A stretch of DNA of 64,000 nucleotides from Clavibacter phaseoli (GTDB taxonomy: Bacteria > Actinomycetota > Actinomycetes > Actinomycetales > Microbacteriaceae). The notes under the pieces are model-generated. The model was not told where the DNA came from. It searched no databases and saw nothing but the letters and a program-made list of their open reading frames with translations. Positions within the stretch are counted from its first letter, which is position 1. Each line of letters opens with the position of its first letter. The stretch spans positions 1,798,001 to 1,862,000 of the forward strand of contig NZ_CP040786.1 in NCBI RefSeq assembly GCF_021922925.1. The letters run 5' to 3'. Shown piece after piece: positions 8,279 to 16,646 of the stretch. The position numbers and the translations under genes were made by a program.

Positions 8279-9309
8279 TCCGGCGCGCGTACGGCTGGCA
8301 CCGGCCGCTGATGGCGGTGGCCGCGCTCATGGCCGTCGTCGCGGCGGCGTGCCTCGTGGGCGGCCTGGTCGACCACCGCGTCGTGACGGGCGCGCCGGTC
8401 TGGGGCAAGCCCGCCAAGTTCTCGCTGTCGATCCTCGTCTACGCCGTCTCCTGGGCCTGGCTCATCGCGCACCTCCCCCGCTTCCGGCGGCCGGCGCACG
8501 TCCTCGGCACGGTGGTCGCGGTCGCGCTCGTCGTGGAGCAGGCGGTCATCGTGGGCGCCGCGGCGGCCGGGACGACGAGCCACTTCAACGTCTCCAGCCC
8601 GCTCGCGACGACGCTGTGGGCCGTGATGGCCGCGTCGATCACCGTGCTCTACCTCTGCACGTTCGTCACGAGCCTCGCCGTGCTGCGGCTCCGGCTGCCC
8701 GACCCGGCGCTCACGCTCGGGATCCGCGCGGGCGCCCTGATCGCGCTCGTCGGCATCGGGCTCGCCTACCTCATGACGTCGCCGACCGCGGCGCAGCTCG
8801 CCGACTTCCACGGCGTGGCCGGCGCGCACACGGTGGGCGCGGGCGACGGCGGTCCCGGCATCCCCGTGCTCGGCTGGAGCACGACGGCGGGCGACCTGCG
8901 GATCCCGCACTTCGTCGGCATGCACGCGCTGCAGCTGCTGCCGATCGCGGCCCTCCTCCTCGGCGCGGCCGGCCGCCGGATCCCCGCGCTCGCGCCCGAC
9001 CGGGTGCGCGTGCGGCTGACGGCGATCGCGGCGGTCGCGTACCTGGCGGTCATCGCGATCGTCACGGTGCAGGCGCTCCGCGGCGAGCCGGTCACGGCGC
9101 CCTCCCCCGGGATCGCGACGGCGACCGCCGCGCTGGCCGTAGCGGCCCTCGCGGCGGCCGTCGCGGTGGTGCTGCGCGGGGGCCCGCGACTTCCGACCAC
9201 CGGACACGAGGGGCACTCGGACGGAGCGCGGGACCGGGAGGCGAGCGCGCCGGGCGCTCAGCCGAGCGCGGCGTCGAGCTTGGCGGAGATCTCCTCGAGG
9301 TCGAAGTAG
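8275..9309 (+). CDS. polytopic membrane protein, unknown function
   Basis: I do not recognise a named family. The protein has 344 residues from GTG 8275, which overlaps the merR stop by 4 bp. It shows roughly eight hydrophobic helices, beginning PLMAVAALMAVVAAACLVGG and ending with a pair around LTAIAAVAYLAVIAIVTVQAL and IATATAALAVAALAAAVAVVL. A central loop, GDGGPGIPVLGWSTTAGDLR, precedes HFVGMHALQLLP, where His residues inside a helix could bind a cofactor. The last ~45 residues are hydrophilic and run 52 bp antisense into the PTS IIB gene. Pairing with a MerR regulator suggests an inducible stress or efflux role, but this is inference. Confidence 0.7.
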   Translation: MIRRAYGWHRPLMAVAALMAVVAAACLVGGLVDHRVVTGAPVWGKPAKFSLSILVYAVSWAWLIAHLPRFRRPAHVLGTVVAVALVVEQAVIVGAAAAGTTSHFNVSSPLATTLWAVMAASITVLYLCTFVTSLAVLRLRLPDPALTLGIRAGALIALVGIGLAYLMTSPTAAQLADFHGVAGAHTVGAGDGGPGIPVLGWSTTAGDLRIPHFVGMHALQLLPIAALLLGAAGRRIPALAPDRVRVRLTAIAAVAYLAVIAIVTVQALRGEPVTAPSPGIATATAALAVAALAAAVAVVLRGGPRLPTTGHEGHSDGARDREASAPGAQPSAASSLAEISSRSK

Positions 9310-9530
9310 TTCTCGATCACGACGACGTCGGCGTACGTGGGCCCGATGCGGTCCACGAGCTCGGGCGACGTGAGGATCACCTGCGCGTCCTCGCCGAGGG
9401 AGGCGACGCTCGCGAGGTCGGCCGCGGTGACATCCGCCTCGATGCCGAGGCGCGCGAGCGCGCGCTCTGCGTTGACCTTGAGGATGCCGGACGTGCCGAT
9501 CCCCACGCCGCAGATCGCGACGACCTTCAT
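9258..9530 (-). CDS. PTS system EIIB component (ascorbate/lactose-type fold)
   Basis: A 90-residue cytoplasmic phosphocarrier. The phosphorylatable cysteine is in the P-loop VAICGVGIGTSGILK, Cys7, a signature of IIB domains of the ascorbate/galactitol (SgaB/GatB) type. It receives phosphate from the IIA protein encoded just upstream, with which it overlaps by ATGA. No IIC membrane permease gene follows or precedes within the window, so the pair either works with a remote IIC or has a regulatory role. Its 3' end overlaps the tail of the opposing membrane-protein gene by 52 bp. Confidence 0.85.
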   Translation of the reverse strand: MKVVAICGVGIGTSGILKVNAERALARLGIEADVTAADLASVASLGEDAQVILTSPELVDRIGPTYADVVVIENYFDLEEISAKLDAALG

Positions 9531-9976
9531 GCGCTCTCCTCGCCGGCCATGATGCGCCGGACCTCGTCGACGGTGGTGGCGGCGCGCAGCCGCGGGATGG
9601 CGGTGGCGTCGTTGAAGATGTTGGCCATGTCGGCGACCGAGGACACGTGCCGGTCGACCGTGGTGACCGCGAGGCCGACGATCACGTCCACGGGGTCGTT
9701 GTGCGCGTGCCCGAACGCCACCGGCTCCGTGAGCGTGACGACCGCGAGGCCGTCGGCGAGCGTCTCGGGGCCCGGCCGGGCGTGCGCGAGCGCGAGCCCC
9801 GGGGCGATGACGACGTAGGCGCCGAACTCCTCGACCACGCGGATCATGGCGTCCGCGTAGTCCGGGGTGGCCGCGCCCGAGCGGACGAGCGCGTCACCCG
9901 CCAGGCGCACGGCGGCGCGCCAGTCGGCGGCCTCGGCGCCGAGGGTGACGGCGTCGTCCGGGAGCGGTGGGAGCAC
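9527..9976 (-). CDS. PTS system EIIA component (mannitol/fructose/ascorbate-type)
   Basis: 149 residues, IIA of the PTS-2 family. The predicted phosphorylated residue is His65 in VVIAPGLALAHARPG, followed by the conserved DGLAVVTLTEPVAFGHAHNDPVDVIVGL. It accepts phosphate from HPr, and enzyme I is encoded at 26871-28526. The GTG start has AGAGAGG upstream. It lies 69 bp downstream of add on the same strand, so it may be read from the add promoter. That would place the PTS pair in the nucleoside-salvage neighbourhood. The missing IIC is the odd feature. Confidence 0.87.
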   Translation of the reverse strand: MLPPLPDDAVTLGAEAADWRAAVRLAGDALVRSGAATPDYADAMIRVVEEFGAYVVIAPGLALAHARPGPETLADGLAVVTLTEPVAFGHAHNDPVDVIVGLAVTTVDRHVSSVADMANIFNDATAIPRLRAATTVDEVRRIMAGEESA

Positions 9977-10045
9977 GGGGTGCGACCTCTCTGTCGAAGC
10001 GGGCGGGCTGACGGGCGAGCGGGCGGGAGGCCGTGGGGCCCCGCG

Positions 10046-11164
10046 CTACAGGCGGGCGAACCCCTCGGAGATGATGTCGGCGAGCGCCTCGCGCTCCTCG
10101 AGCGGCAGGAAGGCCGCGGCGGCCGCGTTCAGCTGGAAGGCCTCGTGGTCGTCGAGGTCGTACGCGAACGCGTCCGTGAGGAGGGCCAGCTCCCGGCTGA
10201 TGCTCGTGCCGCTCATGAGGCGGTTGTCGGTGTTCACCGTGACGGCGAAGCCGAGCTGGTAGAGCAGGTCGAAGGGGTGGTCCGTCATCGCGTCGCCCCA
10301 CGCCTCGATGGCGCCGGTCTGCAGGTTCGACGACGGGCTGAGCTCCAGCGGGATGCCGCGGTCCTTGACCCACTGCGCGAGCGTGCCGAGGGTGACGAAG
10401 ACGTCCTCGCCCTCCTCGCTGTCGATCTCGATGTCCTCGGCGATGCGCACGCCGTGGCCCAGGCGGAGGGCCCGGCCGTCGAGGAGCGCGCCGCGGATGG
10501 ACTCCAGGCCGTCGGCCTCGCCCGCGTGGACCGTGCGGGGCATCCACTCGCGCGCCAGGAGGTCGAACGCGCCCTGCATGCGGGACGGCGGGAAGCCGGC
10601 CTCGGGGCCGGCGATGTCGAAGCCGACGACGCCGCGGTCGCGGTGGCGGATGGCGAGCTCGGCGATCTCGGTGCCGCGGTCCAGGTGGCGCATGGCGCTG
10701 ACGAGCTGGCCGACGCGGATGGATCCGCCCGCCTCCTCGACGCCGCGCACGGCCTCCTCGATGCCGGACTGCACGGCCTCGACCGTCTGGTCGAGCGACA
10801 GGCCGTTCCCGAGGTGCTGCTCGGGCGCCCAGCGGATCTCGCCGTAGACGACGCCGTCCTCGGCGAGGTCCTCGACGAACTCGCGGGCGACGCGCGCCAG
10901 GTGCTCCTCGGTCTGCATGACGGCGATGGTGACGTCGAAGGTCTTCAGGTACTCGACGAGGGATCCGGAGTCGGCGCTGGTGCGGAACCACTCGCCGAGG
11001 GCCTCGGCGCCCCGGGCGGGCAGCTCGAGGCCGATCTCGTCGGCGATCTCGACGATGGTGCCGGGGCGGAGGCCGCCGTCGAGGTGGTCGTGGAGGGAGA
11101 CCTTCGGGAGGTCGCGGTAGGAGCCTCCGCCGGGCAGCGTGGAGTCCTCGGGAGCGAGTGTCAT
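10046..11164 (-). CDS. add: adenosine deaminase
   Basis: Zinc-dependent deamination of adenosine and deoxyadenosine to (deoxy)inosine, feeding PunA. The 372-residue TIM-barrel protein has the metal-binding HxH at His25/His27 (KVSLHDHLDGG), the substrate residues around TVHAGEADG (third metal His, catalytic Glu), GHGVRIAED, LELSPSSNLQTGAI and the metal/catalytic aspartate in VTVNTDNRLMSGTS. The length is usual for bacterial Add. The ATG follows TAGATT by 6 nt, indicating a leaderless transcript. It is divergent from the nucleoside hydrolase gene and shares a 102-bp regulatory gap with it. Confidence 0.95.
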   Translation of the reverse strand: MTLAPEDSTLPGGGSYRDLPKVSLHDHLDGGLRPGTIVEIADEIGLELPARGAEALGEWFRTSADSGSLVEYLKTFDVTIAVMQTEEHLARVAREFVEDLAEDGVVYGEIRWAPEQHLGNGLSLDQTVEAVQSGIEEAVRGVEEAGGSIRVGQLVSAMRHLDRGTEIAELAIRHRDRGVVGFDIAGPEAGFPPSRMQGAFDLLAREWMPRTVHAGEADGLESIRGALLDGRALRLGHGVRIAEDIEIDSEEGEDVFVTLGTLAQWVKDRGIPLELSPSSNLQTGAIEAWGDAMTDHPFDLLYQLGFAVTVNTDNRLMSGTSISRELALLTDAFAYDLDDHEAFQLNAAAAAFLPLEEREALADIISEGFARL

Positions 11165-11170
11165 GGGACG

Positions 11171-11176
11171 AATCTA
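11171..11176 (-). promoter_or_regulatory. -10 box of add, leaderless
   Basis: On the minus strand TAGATT ends 6 nt before the add ATG, giving a transcript that starts at or next to the start codon. The same gap carries TAGCCT on the plus strand, a candidate -10 for the divergent nucleoside hydrolase. Confidence 0.6.
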
Positions 11177-11266
11177 CTAGCCTCGACGCGGCCCACGCGG
11201 AGGTCGTCGGCGCACGAACGATCGGTGCGCGAGACATCCGAGGGCCGCGACCGAGCCGGAGGACCC

Positions 11267-12202
11267 ATGCCCACCAAGATCCTGATCGACTGCGACCCGG
11301 GGCACGACGACGCCCTCGCCCTGATGCTCGCGCACGGCAGCCCCGAGGTGGAGATCGTCGGCATCACCACCGTGGCGGGCAACCAGACGCTCGAGAAGGT
11401 GACGCGCAACGCGCTCGCGGTGGCGACCGTCGCGGGGATCCACGGCGTGCCCGTCGCCGCGGGCTGCGCGCGCCCGCTCGTGCGGCCCGTGATGACGGCG
11501 CCCGAGATCCACGGCGAGAGCGGGCTCGACGGACCCGAGCTGCCCGAGCCGACCGTCGCGCTCGACCCGCGGCACGCGGTGGACCTCATCATCGAGACGG
11601 TCATGGCGCACGCGCCCGGCGAGATCACGCTGGTGCCGCTCGGCGCGCTCACCAACATCGCCCTCGCCGTGCGCCGGGAGCCCCGCATCGTCGAGCGCGT
11701 GAAGGAGGTCGTGCTGATGGGCGGCGGCTACCACGCGGGCAACAGCACGGCGGTCGCGGAGTTCAACGTCGCGGTCGACCCCGAGGCCGCGCACATCGTG
11801 TTCGGCGAGGCGTGGCCGGTGACGATGGTGGGCCTCGACCTCACGTACCAGGCGACCGCGACCCCGGAGGTCATGGCGCGCATCGCCGCCCTCGGCACGC
11901 CGGCCGCGCGCTTCGTCGTCGACTCGATGGAGTCGTACGGCCGGGCGTACCACGACCGCCAGGACTTCCCGAGCCCGCCCGTGCACGACCCGTGCGCCGT
12001 CGCGCGCGTCATCGACCCGCGCCTCGTCTCGGTGCGGCGCGCGCCGATCTCGGTGGAGCTGACGGGCACGCACACGACGGGAATGACGGTGGCGGACCTC
12101 CGCCGCCCCGCGCCCGACGGCTGCACGACGCAGGTCGCCGTCGAGCTCGACCACGCCGGGTTCTGGGACGTCGTGGTCGACGCGCTCGAGCGCATCGGCT
12201 GA
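11267..12202 (+). CDS. inosine-uridine preferring nucleoside hydrolase
   Basis: Ca2+-dependent hydrolysis of ribonucleosides to base plus ribose; the ribose can then be used by the ribokinase at 59282-60106. The 311-residue protein starts with the family signature KILIDCDPGHDDALALMLA, whose Asp cluster binds Ca2+ and ribose. It also carries EITLVPLGALTNIALAV, LMGGGYHAGNSTAVAEFNV (ribose O2' contacts) and PVHDPCAVA with the catalytic-region His-Asp. The ATG is preceded by a strong GGAGGA, 4 bp away, unlike its leaderless divergent neighbour add. Base specificity cannot be read from the sequence. Confidence 0.92.
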   Translation: MPTKILIDCDPGHDDALALMLAHGSPEVEIVGITTVAGNQTLEKVTRNALAVATVAGIHGVPVAAGCARPLVRPVMTAPEIHGESGLDGPELPEPTVALDPRHAVDLIIETVMAHAPGEITLVPLGALTNIALAVRREPRIVERVKEVVLMGGGYHAGNSTAVAEFNVAVDPEAAHIVFGEAWPVTMVGLDLTYQATATPEVMARIAALGTPAARFVVDSMESYGRAYHDRQDFPSPPVHDPCAVARVIDPRLVSVRRAPISVELTGTHTTGMTVADLRRPAPDGCTTQVAVELDHAGFWDVVVDALERIG

Positions 12203-12222
12203 GGCGGGATGCGGTCCGCCCG

Positions 12223-12254
12223 GCCCGGCCGTCGTCGCGGGACGACGGCCGGGC
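12223..12254. terminator. bidirectional terminator hairpin
   Basis: A perfect 14-bp stem (GCCCGGCCGTCGTC at 12223-12236 with 12241-12254) and a GCGG tetraloop. It lies between the convergent nucleoside hydrolase and deoA stops. Confidence 0.85.
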
Positions 12255-12260
12255 GGCGGA

Positions 12261-13559
12261 TCAGCCCTCGGCGGTGATGCGCTCCCGGACGAGCGGGCCG
12301 CGCGCGACGTGCTCCTCCGGGTCGCCGACGCGGTACGCGCCCTCGAGCGACTCCAGCGCGCGGTCGAACCGCTCGGGCTCGTCGGTGGAGAGCGTGAACA
12401 GCGGGTCGCCGCGGCGGACGCGGTCCCCCGGCTTCGCGTGCAGGTCGACGCCCGCGGCGTGCTGCACCGCGTCGCCCTGGCGCGCGCGGCCGGCGCCCAG
12501 GCGCCAGGCGGCGATGCCGAACGGGAGGGCGTCCTGCTGCACGAGCACGCCGTCGCGCTCCGCGGTCACCACGTGGGTCTCGCGCGCGACGGGCATCGCG
12601 GCGTCCGGATCCCCGCCCTGCGCGCGCACGGTGGCGCGCCATGCGTCCATGGCCCGGCCGTCGCGGAGGGCGACGTCGACGTCGGCGTCGGGGATCCCGA
12701 CCGCGGCGAGCATCTCCCGCGCGAGCGCCAGCGTGAGCTCCACGACGTCGGCGGGTCCGCCGCCCGCGAGCACCTCGACCGACTCCCGCACCTCGTTGGC
12801 GTTGCCGATGGCGAGGCCGAGCGGCACGTCCATGTCGGTGAGGAGCGCGGTCGTCCGCACCCCCGCGTCGGTGCCGAGCTCGACCATGGTGCGCGCGAGC
12901 TCGCGCGACCGGTCGATGTCCGTCATGAAGGCGCCGGATCCGAACTTCACGTCGAGGACGAGCGCGCCCGTGCCCTCGGCGATCTTCTTGCTCATGATGC
13001 TCGAGGCGATGAGCGGGATCGCCTCGACCGTGCCCGTGGCGTCGCGCAGCGCGTAGAGGCGCTTGTCGGCGGGGGCGAGGCCGCTGCCGGCCGCGCAGAT
13101 CACGCCGCCGTGGTCCTGCATCTGCCGCACCATCTCCTCCGTGGAGAGGTCGGCGCGCCAGCCGGGGATCGACTCGAGCTTGTCCAGCGTGCCGCCCGTG
13201 TGGCCGAGGCCGCGGCCGGAGAGCTGCGGCACCGCCACACCGTAGGAGGCGACCAGCGGCATGAGCGGGAGGGTGATCTTGTCGCCCACGCCGCCCGTGG
13301 AGTGCTTGTCGACCGTGGGCTTGCCGAGCTGCGAGAAGTCGAGCGTCTCGCCGCTCGCGATCATCGCGAGCGTGAGGTCGCGGATCTCGGTGCGGTCCAT
13401 GCCGCGCAGGAGGATCGCCATCGCGAGCGCGGCCATCTGCTCGTCCGCGACGTAGCGGTCGGTGTACGCCGCCACGAGCCAGTCGATCTCGGCGGTCGAG
13501 AGCCGGCCGCCGTCGCGCTTGGTCCGGATGAGGTCGACGACGTCGAACGCGGCGCTCAC
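12261..13559 (-). CDS. deoA: thymidine phosphorylase
   Basis: Reversible phosphorolysis of thymidine/deoxyuridine to base plus deoxyribose-1-phosphate. The 432-residue protein has the family signature around LSGRGLGHTGGTLDKLES and the phosphate-binding KHSTGGVGDK. It also has the alpha-domain start VDLIRTKRDGGRLS, AGSGLAPADKRLYALRDATGTV, SSIMSKKIAEGTGALVLDVKFG, and a C-terminal barrel-sandwich domain (HAKPGDRVRRGDPLFTL). GTG 13559 overlaps the cdd stop by GTGA, so Cdd and DeoA are translationally coupled. It is the last gene of the bmp-ABC-cdd-deoA operon. Confidence 0.95.
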   Translation of the reverse strand: MSAAFDVVDLIRTKRDGGRLSTAEIDWLVAAYTDRYVADEQMAALAMAILLRGMDRTEIRDLTLAMIASGETLDFSQLGKPTVDKHSTGGVGDKITLPLMPLVASYGVAVPQLSGRGLGHTGGTLDKLESIPGWRADLSTEEMVRQMQDHGGVICAAGSGLAPADKRLYALRDATGTVEAIPLIASSIMSKKIAEGTGALVLDVKFGSGAFMTDIDRSRELARTMVELGTDAGVRTTALLTDMDVPLGLAIGNANEVRESVEVLAGGGPADVVELTLALAREMLAAVGIPDADVDVALRDGRAMDAWRATVRAQGGDPDAAMPVARETHVVTAERDGVLVQQDALPFGIAAWRLGAGRARQGDAVQHAAGVDLHAKPGDRVRRGDPLFTLSTDEPERFDRALESLEGAYRVGDPEEHVARGPLVRERITAEG

Positions 13560-13987
13560 GAGCGGTCCCCGTACGCGTTCAGCGTGCTGGGCCCGAAGGC
13601 GTCGGGCAGGACCTCGTCGATCGTGCGGATCCCCGACACGGTCTCCAGCAGCATGCCCGGCACCGCGTGCTCGAACAGCAGCTGCCGGCAGCGCCCGCAC
13701 GGCATGAGGATGTTGCCGTCGCCGTCCACGCACGTGAACGCCACGAGCTGGCCGCCGCCCGTGAGGTGCAGCACGGAGACGAGCGCGCATTCGGCGCAGA
13801 GGGTCAGGCCGTAGGAGGCGTTCTCCACGTTGCAGCCGGTGATGACGCGGCCGTCGGTCGCGATGGCCGCGACGCCCACGGGGAAGCGGGAGTACGGGAC
13901 GTACGCGCGGCCCATGGCCTCGTGCGCCGCCTCGCGGAGGGATCCCCAGTCGATGCCGCCCGACCCGCCGGGCTCCACGGCGCTCAC
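13556..13987 (-). CDS. cdd: cytidine deaminase
   Basis: Zinc enzyme converting cytidine/deoxycytidine to uridine/deoxyuridine, substrates for the downstream phosphorylase. The 143-residue homotetrameric-type protein has CNVENASYGLTLCAECA, with catalytic Cys-Ala-Glu, and the second zinc pair in MPCGRCRQLL. YVPYSRFPVGVAA at the N-terminus binds ribose. GTG 13987 overlaps the upstream permease stop and its own stop overlaps deoA, both by 4 bp, making one tightly coupled transport-catabolism operon. Confidence 0.95.
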   Translation of the reverse strand: MSAVEPGGSGGIDWGSLREAAHEAMGRAYVPYSRFPVGVAAIATDGRVITGCNVENASYGLTLCAECALVSVLHLTGGGQLVAFTCVDGDGNILMPCGRCRQLLFEHAVPGMLLETVSGIRTIDEVLPDAFGPSTLNAYGDRS

Positions 13988-15288
13988 GACTTCACGTAGG
14001 GCTTGCCGGCGGCGGCCGGGCCGCGCACCTGCCCCACCAGTCCGGCGACCGCGGCGATGGTCACGACGTACGGCAGCATCAGCATGAACTCGCTCGGCAC
14101 GGGCGACCCGATGACGCCGAGGACGTTCTGCAGGTTGCTCGCGAAGCCGAACAGGAGGGCCGCGAGCGTGGCGCGCAGCGGATCCCACCGGCCGAAGATG
14201 ACCGCGGCCAGCGCGATGAACCCGGCGCCCGCCGTCATCTCCTTGTTGAACGCGCCGACGGACCCGAGCGTGAAGAACGCGCCGCCGAGGCCCGCGATCG
14301 CGCCCGCGAGGGACACGTTCCAGAACCGGGTCGCGGAGACCTTGATGCCCACGGTGTCGGCCGCCTGCGGGTGCTCGCCCACCGCGCGGAGGCGGAGGCC
14401 CCAGCGGGTGTGGAAGAGGCAGTACCAGACGAGGAACACGGCCACGTACATGAGGTAGACGATGATCGTCTGCCGGAACAGCACGGGGCCGATGATCGGG
14501 ATCTGGCCGAGGATCGGGATGTCGATGCGGTCGAAGCGCGGCGGGGAGTTGAGCGTGCCCGGGTCGGCCGACAGCACCTGCGAGAACAGGAAGCTCGTGA
14601 GGCCCGTGACCAGCACGTTGAGGACGACGCCGACGATGACCTGGTCGACCAGGTACTTGATGGCGAACGCCGCGAGCACGAACGACACCAGCATGCCGGC
14701 GACCATCGCGGACGCGAGGCCGATGAGCGGCTGGCCCGTGATGGAAGCCACCACGGCGGACACGAACGCGCCCGCCAGCAGCTGGCCCTCGATCGCGACG
14801 TTGACGACGCCCACGCGCTCCGAGAGCACGCCGCCCAGCGCGCCGAAGATGAGCGGCACGGACAGGGCGACCGTGCCCACGAGGAGGCCGGGCACGGGGA
14901 TGGTCTGGCCCGCGGATGCCCAGGTGAGGAACGCCACGAGGAACAGGATCGCGAACACGGCGGTGAACCACAGCGGCACCTTCGCCGAGCGGCGCACCAG
15001 GAGGGCGGACACCACGGTGAGCGCGGCGAGCACCACGGTGACGGCGACCCCGGTGGCGGCCGTCGGCAGCACGACCGGCGCGAGCTGGATGAGGTCCGTG
15101 CCGGTGGAGAGGCCGAACGTGCTCGATCCCTCGCGGCTGAACAGCACGAACAGGATGAGCGAGACGACGGCGAAGATCCCGAAGGCGACGGGCGCCTTCC
15201 AGCTCGTCGCGACGGCGCGCTCGAGGGCGACGGCCGCGGGGTCGTGCGGCGCCGGGGACGGCGCGGCGGTGGGCGTGGTCGCGGTCAT
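13984..15288 (-). CDS. BMP-type nucleoside ABC transporter permease 2
   Basis: Integral membrane subunit (434 residues) of the branched-chain/BPD_transp_2 permease family, homologous to NupQ/YufQ-type nucleoside permeases. The N-terminal Ala/Pro-rich cytosolic stretch precedes about ten helices. Diagnostic segments are GGVLSERVGVVNVAIEGQLLAGAF and GLRLRAVGEHPQAADTVGI, the cytoplasmic EAA-like loop that contacts the ATPase. The N-terminus is longer than usual, with extra helices before the core. It overlaps permease 1 upstream (ATGA) and cdd downstream (GTGA). Confidence 0.9.
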   Translation of the reverse strand: MTATTPTAAPSPAPHDPAAVALERAVATSWKAPVAFGIFAVVSLILFVLFSREGSSTFGLSTGTDLIQLAPVVLPTAATGVAVTVVLAALTVVSALLVRRSAKVPLWFTAVFAILFLVAFLTWASAGQTIPVPGLLVGTVALSVPLIFGALGGVLSERVGVVNVAIEGQLLAGAFVSAVVASITGQPLIGLASAMVAGMLVSFVLAAFAIKYLVDQVIVGVVLNVLVTGLTSFLFSQVLSADPGTLNSPPRFDRIDIPILGQIPIIGPVLFRQTIIVYLMYVAVFLVWYCLFHTRWGLRLRAVGEHPQAADTVGIKVSATRFWNVSLAGAIAGLGGAFFTLGSVGAFNKEMTAGAGFIALAAVIFGRWDPLRATLAALLFGFASNLQNVLGVIGSPVPSEFMLMLPYVVTIAAVAGLVGQVRGPAAAGKPYVKS

Positions 15289-16646
15289 GAGCTGAGCGCC
15301 GCCTTCCGGATCCGGGTGGTGCGACGCGCCCGGCCCGGCGCGGGGAGGCGGAAGACCGCCCGCACGAGCGGGGGTGCCGCGATGAACAGGACGATGAGCG
15401 ACTGGACGACCACGACGATGTCGATGGGCACGCCCTCGGCTGCCTGCATCGAGAAGCCGCCGGCCTTGAACGCGCCGAAGAGGATCCCCGCGACGAAGAC
15501 GCCCCACGGCCGGCTGCGGCCGAGCAGCGCCACCGTGATGGCGTCGAAGCCGATGCCCGCGTCGATCCCCGAGCTGAAGCCCGTGGTGACCGTGCCGAGC
15601 ACCTGGCTCGCCCCCGCGAGGCCCGCGAGCCCGCCGGAGATGAGCATGGCGTAGAGGTAGGAGTTCTTCACGTCGATGCCGGCGACCCGCGCCGCGCTCG
15701 GGTTCTCGCCCACCGCGCGGAAGCGGAAGCCGAGGCCCGAGCGGTTGAGGAGGTACCAGACGATCACCGTCGCGACGACGACCACGAGGAATCCCGCGTG
15801 CAGCGAGTACCCGTCACCGAGGAGCGCCGGGAAGATCGCGTCGTCGGCCATCGCCGGCGTCTTCGGGTTGTTCGAGCCGGGCGCCTGCAGCAGGCCGGGG
15901 GTCCGCAGCAGGTAGGAGAGGAGGTAGAACGCGACGTAGTTGAGCATGATCGTGACGATCACCTCGTGCGCGCCCGTGCGCGCCTTGAGGAGGCCGACGA
16001 TCCCGCCCCACACCGCGCCGCCCACGATGCCCGCGGCGACGGCGAGCACCAGGTGGATCACGGGCGGCAGGTCGAAGCCGAAGCCGACCCATCCCGCGCA
16101 CGCCGCGGCGATGAGCATCTGGCCGCGGGCGCCGATGTTGAACAGGCCCACGCGGAACGCGAGCGCGACGCCGAGGCCCGCCGCGATGAGCGGGGTCGCG
16201 AAGGTCAGCGTCTCGGTGAGCGGCTTGATGCCGTTCGCGAAGCCCGGGCGGCGGAAGTTGTAGATCGAGCCCTGGAAGAGCGCGGAGTACGCGCCCGACG
16301 CGGCGTCCCACCCGGCGCGGAGCGTGTCGAGCGGGCGGCTGAAGAAGTACCCGGCCGCCTCCTGCGTCGCCTCGTCGGTGACCGCGATGAGCAGCGCGCC
16401 CACGATCAGGGACAGCACGACCGCGAGCACCGACAGCAGCGCGCTGCCCGACGCGATCTCGCGGAGCACCTGGCCGGCGCGGGATCCCCCGTCGCCGTCG
16501 GCGGTCGCCACGGAGGGGACGCCCGCGGGCGCCTCGGAGCGCGTGGGGTCGCCCACGGATCCGGCCTCGCGGCCGGACGCGGGCAGCTGCCCCGCGGACG
16601 GGTCCTCGGGCCCCTGGCCCTCGGGACGAGTGGTGTCGTCGGTCAT
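15285..16646 (-). CDS. BMP-type nucleoside ABC transporter permease 1
   Basis: 453-residue inner-membrane permease, YufP/NupP-like. An unusually long acidic/Pro-rich cytosolic N-terminus (about 60 residues, TRPEGQGPEDPSAGQLPASG) precedes the first helix ALLSVLAVVLSLIVGALLIAV. Core signatures are ALAFRVGLFNIGARGQMLIAA and GLGFRFRAVGENPSAARVAGID, the coupling loop. It pairs with permease 2 to form the heterodimeric channel for nucleosides. The ATG overlaps the ATPase stop by 4 bp, keeping the subunits stoichiometric. Confidence 0.9.
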   Translation of the reverse strand: MTDDTTRPEGQGPEDPSAGQLPASGREAGSVGDPTRSEAPAGVPSVATADGDGGSRAGQVLREIASGSALLSVLAVVLSLIVGALLIAVTDEATQEAAGYFFSRPLDTLRAGWDAASGAYSALFQGSIYNFRRPGFANGIKPLTETLTFATPLIAAGLGVALAFRVGLFNIGARGQMLIAAACAGWVGFGFDLPPVIHLVLAVAAGIVGGAVWGGIVGLLKARTGAHEVIVTIMLNYVAFYLLSYLLRTPGLLQAPGSNNPKTPAMADDAIFPALLGDGYSLHAGFLVVVVATVIVWYLLNRSGLGFRFRAVGENPSAARVAGIDVKNSYLYAMLISGGLAGLAGASQVLGTVTTGFSSGIDAGIGFDAITVALLGRSRPWGVFVAGILFGAFKAGGFSMQAAEGVPIDIVVVVQSLIVLFIAAPPLVRAVFRLPAPGRARRTTRIRKAALSS

